Source: Stutzerimonas kirkiae (lineage in GTDB: Bacteria; Pseudomonadota; Gammaproteobacteria; Pseudomonadales; Pseudomonadaceae). From it: DNA of 64,000 nucleotides. Position numbers and translations under genes: made by a program. Where the stretch lies: the NCBI RefSeq assembly GCF_004327335.1, contig NZ_QJUO01000011.1, positions 54,394-118,393 on the forward strand, read 5' to 3'. The notes under the pieces were generated by a model. It was not told the origin of the DNA, made no database searches, and was given only the letters and a program-made list of their open reading frames with translations. This document shows positions 62,957 to 64,000 of this stretch, one piece after another (within the stretch, counting starts at the first letter, position 1; every line of letters starts with the position of its first letter).

Positions 62957-63768
62957 GACCCCATTACCCAGCGCGGCATGCTGCGCTTGAGCATCCGCCA
63001 CAATTCGGCCTTGCTGGCCGGCTCTTCCATCAATGCCTCCAGCCCCGGTAGCGCCAGCGCCCGCCCGATACCGTCGATATCCAGCTCACGCCAGCAGGCA
63101 TCGTCCTCGACCTCGCCGGCAAAGCGCAGGGCCGCGCCGCCGACCAGCCACAGACAGTCACAGCCCATCTGTTCCAGCTCGGCCATGAGCACACCCTGCA
63201 CATAGTCGCGCGCCGCCTCGGCCCCCTGGTCGAGACTGCCGCGATGCAGCAAGGGCCAGCGAATCGGCTCGCCATCGCCGACCTGTTGCGGCCGATCGGG
63301 CAAGCCGCCCGCGCGCAGGATGTCCTTGAGCAGCACATAGCCCGGATCACGGCTCTGGAACGGCTCGCCGGTGGGCAGTTCCACCAGCAGCAGGCAACTG
63401 CCGGCGCGCAGCAATTGCAGGGCGAAACGCGGCGGCGGCGCCTTCGGCGTCTCGCGTGCGACGGCTTCGGCGACCTCCGCCACCGGCGGCGCGGCCACCG
63501 GCTGCGGGCGGGCGACCCGTTCGGGCTGAGGACGGGGGGGTTCACCGGGCACGGGGCGCTCGGCAACATCGACGGCGACAGCGATGCTTGCGACAGGCAC
63601 GTCAGTGGCCGCGGCTGCCGTGTCGGGCTCCGCCAACGCCTGGTCCAGCGCCAGCAGCTCCGGGCGGGACGGAGCGGCGAACGGCAACAGGCTACGTGGC
63701 AGCCAGCATGTCACCTGCATGGCGTCCAGATAGGCCCTACGGCGCAACTCTGCGTTCAAGCTTCGCAC
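62953..63768 (-). CDS. holD: DNA polymerase III psi subunit (pseudomonad HolD)
   Basis: 271 residues from a GTG at 63768. The N-terminal RRRAYLDAMQVTCWLPR aligns by eye with the clamp-loader-binding start of E. coli psi (RRDWQLQQLGITQW), then a Pro/Ala-rich linker at about 45-110 and a C-terminal globular domain (LLVELPTG..., LLKDILRAGG, CLWLVGGAALRF) longer than in enterics. holD-rimI overlap is the E. coli arrangement, and a cryptic, enlarged psi was described in P. aeruginosa at this place. TTG 63759 or ATG 63720 are alternative starts; the last would lose the conserved N-terminus. No strong Shine-Dalgarno. Confidence 0.82.
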   Translation of the reverse strand: MRSLNAELRRRAYLDAMQVTCWLPRSLLPFAAPSRPELLALDQALAEPDTAAAATDVPVASIAVAVDVAERPVPGEPPRPQPERVARPQPVAAPPVAEVAEAVARETPKAPPPRFALQLLRAGSCLLLVELPTGEPFQSRDPGYVLLKDILRAGGLPDRPQQVGDGEPIRWPLLHRGSLDQGAEAARDYVQGVLMAELEQMGCDCLWLVGGAALRFAGEVEDDACWRELDIDGIGRALALPGLEALMEEPASKAELWRMLKRSMPRWVMGS

Positions 63769-63834
63769 CTGTCAGAGAAATCAAAGGCGGCGATTGTCGC
63801 GTAGCGGGCGGCGGGCCACAAGCGCCAGAGGCCA

Positions 63835-63877
63835 TCGCGCTATGCACGGCAAACAGCCGAAACAGCGCTGGAAGGCT
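63835..63877. repeat. Family A palindromic element, left end only
   Basis: TCGCGCTATGCACGGCAAAC onward matches the other copies up to GGAAGGCT at 63877. Then the sequence changes abruptly to AGCAGCCTGTCGGAGTTG, unlike any other copy. The break may mark an insertion or deletion junction. The remaining bases to 64000 contain no recognisable gene; an element extending past the window edge cannot be excluded. Confidence 0.75.
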
Positions 63878-64000
63878 AGCAGCCTGTCGGAGTTGAAGCC
63901 GCCTGCGGCCTAATCATGGCAAAGGGTGGCGTTTTTCACGCGACGACATGGGGCAGCGCAGGCAGGCTCACTCTTCAACATCTGGGCGATGGGGCCCGTC

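Overview
The window is GC-rich Gammaproteobacterial chromosome, almost certainly a Pseudomonas that is not P. aeruginosa. The grounds are near-identical RsmA/CsrA and MraY proteins recalled from P. aeruginosa, the alaS-lysC-csrA-tRNA block, an rnpB-mraZ division/cell-wall cluster, the RoxSR redox pair, an MxtR/CrbS-type SSS-kinase, the cryptic pseudomonad psi subunit next to rimI, and P. putida-like REP hairpins. All family assignments come from reading translated sequence and motifs, with no database search.

Layout. (1) 1-5761: a rightward operon of a TolC-family channel (cut by the window edge), a short periplasmic adaptor, a GAF-like/HlyD inner-membrane adaptor, and a 715-residue protein joining a cytoplasmic PqqD-like region, an M50 (site-2 protease type) membrane core and a HlyD-like adaptor. 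No ABC ATPase or RND pump is visible. This is the most unusual system here. (2) 5935-6525: HemO/PigA-type heme oxygenase. (3) 6734-9387: mgtE, then tRNA-Arg(ACG) x2 and tRNA-Ser(GCT), all leftward. (4) 9450-15626, leftward: csrA, lysC, alaS, a periplasmic metallopeptidase-like protein and a YcgN-family Cys-cluster protein. (5) 16466-34208: the full leftward dcw cluster mraZ-rsmH-ftsL-ftsI-murE-murF-mraY-murD-ftsW-murG-murC-ddlB-ftsQ-ftsA-ftsZ-lpxC, with a clear sigma-70 promoter and four 10-bp-spaced MraZ boxes, preceded by rnpB. (6) 35181-44377: an unrecognised 245-aa protein, a GNAT acetyltransferase, a 1155-aa SSS/PAS/kinase/receiver hybrid, a MgtC/DUF4010 membrane protein and rmuC. (7) 44954-56005: an eleven-gene leftward cobalamin operon (btuB, btuM, cobyrinate a,c-diamide synthase, bluB, cbiB, cobD, cobQ, cobU, cobT, cobC, cobS) behind a cobalamin riboswitch. 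It covers uptake, late corrin steps and nucleotide-loop assembly. No cobO is present. (8) 56264-63768: metallophosphoesterase, roxSR, SIMPL protein, CNNM/CorC-type protein, DMT exporter, rimI and holD.

The intergenic spaces between these blocks carry several repeat families: a ~140-bp palindromic element with 11-bp terminal inverted repeats (three near-complete copies, plus one truncated and one diverged), a ~277-bp repeat in two copies, a ~350-395-bp diverged pair, a 236-bp MITE-like palindrome, and REP-like hairpins. A 70-bp inverted repeat (68/70 identical) brackets rmuC. The repeats sit where gene order departs from P. aeruginosa, at both ends of the dcw cluster for example, so they mark likely rearrangement points. 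Long reading frames inside these repeats and antisense to real genes are treated as non-coding.
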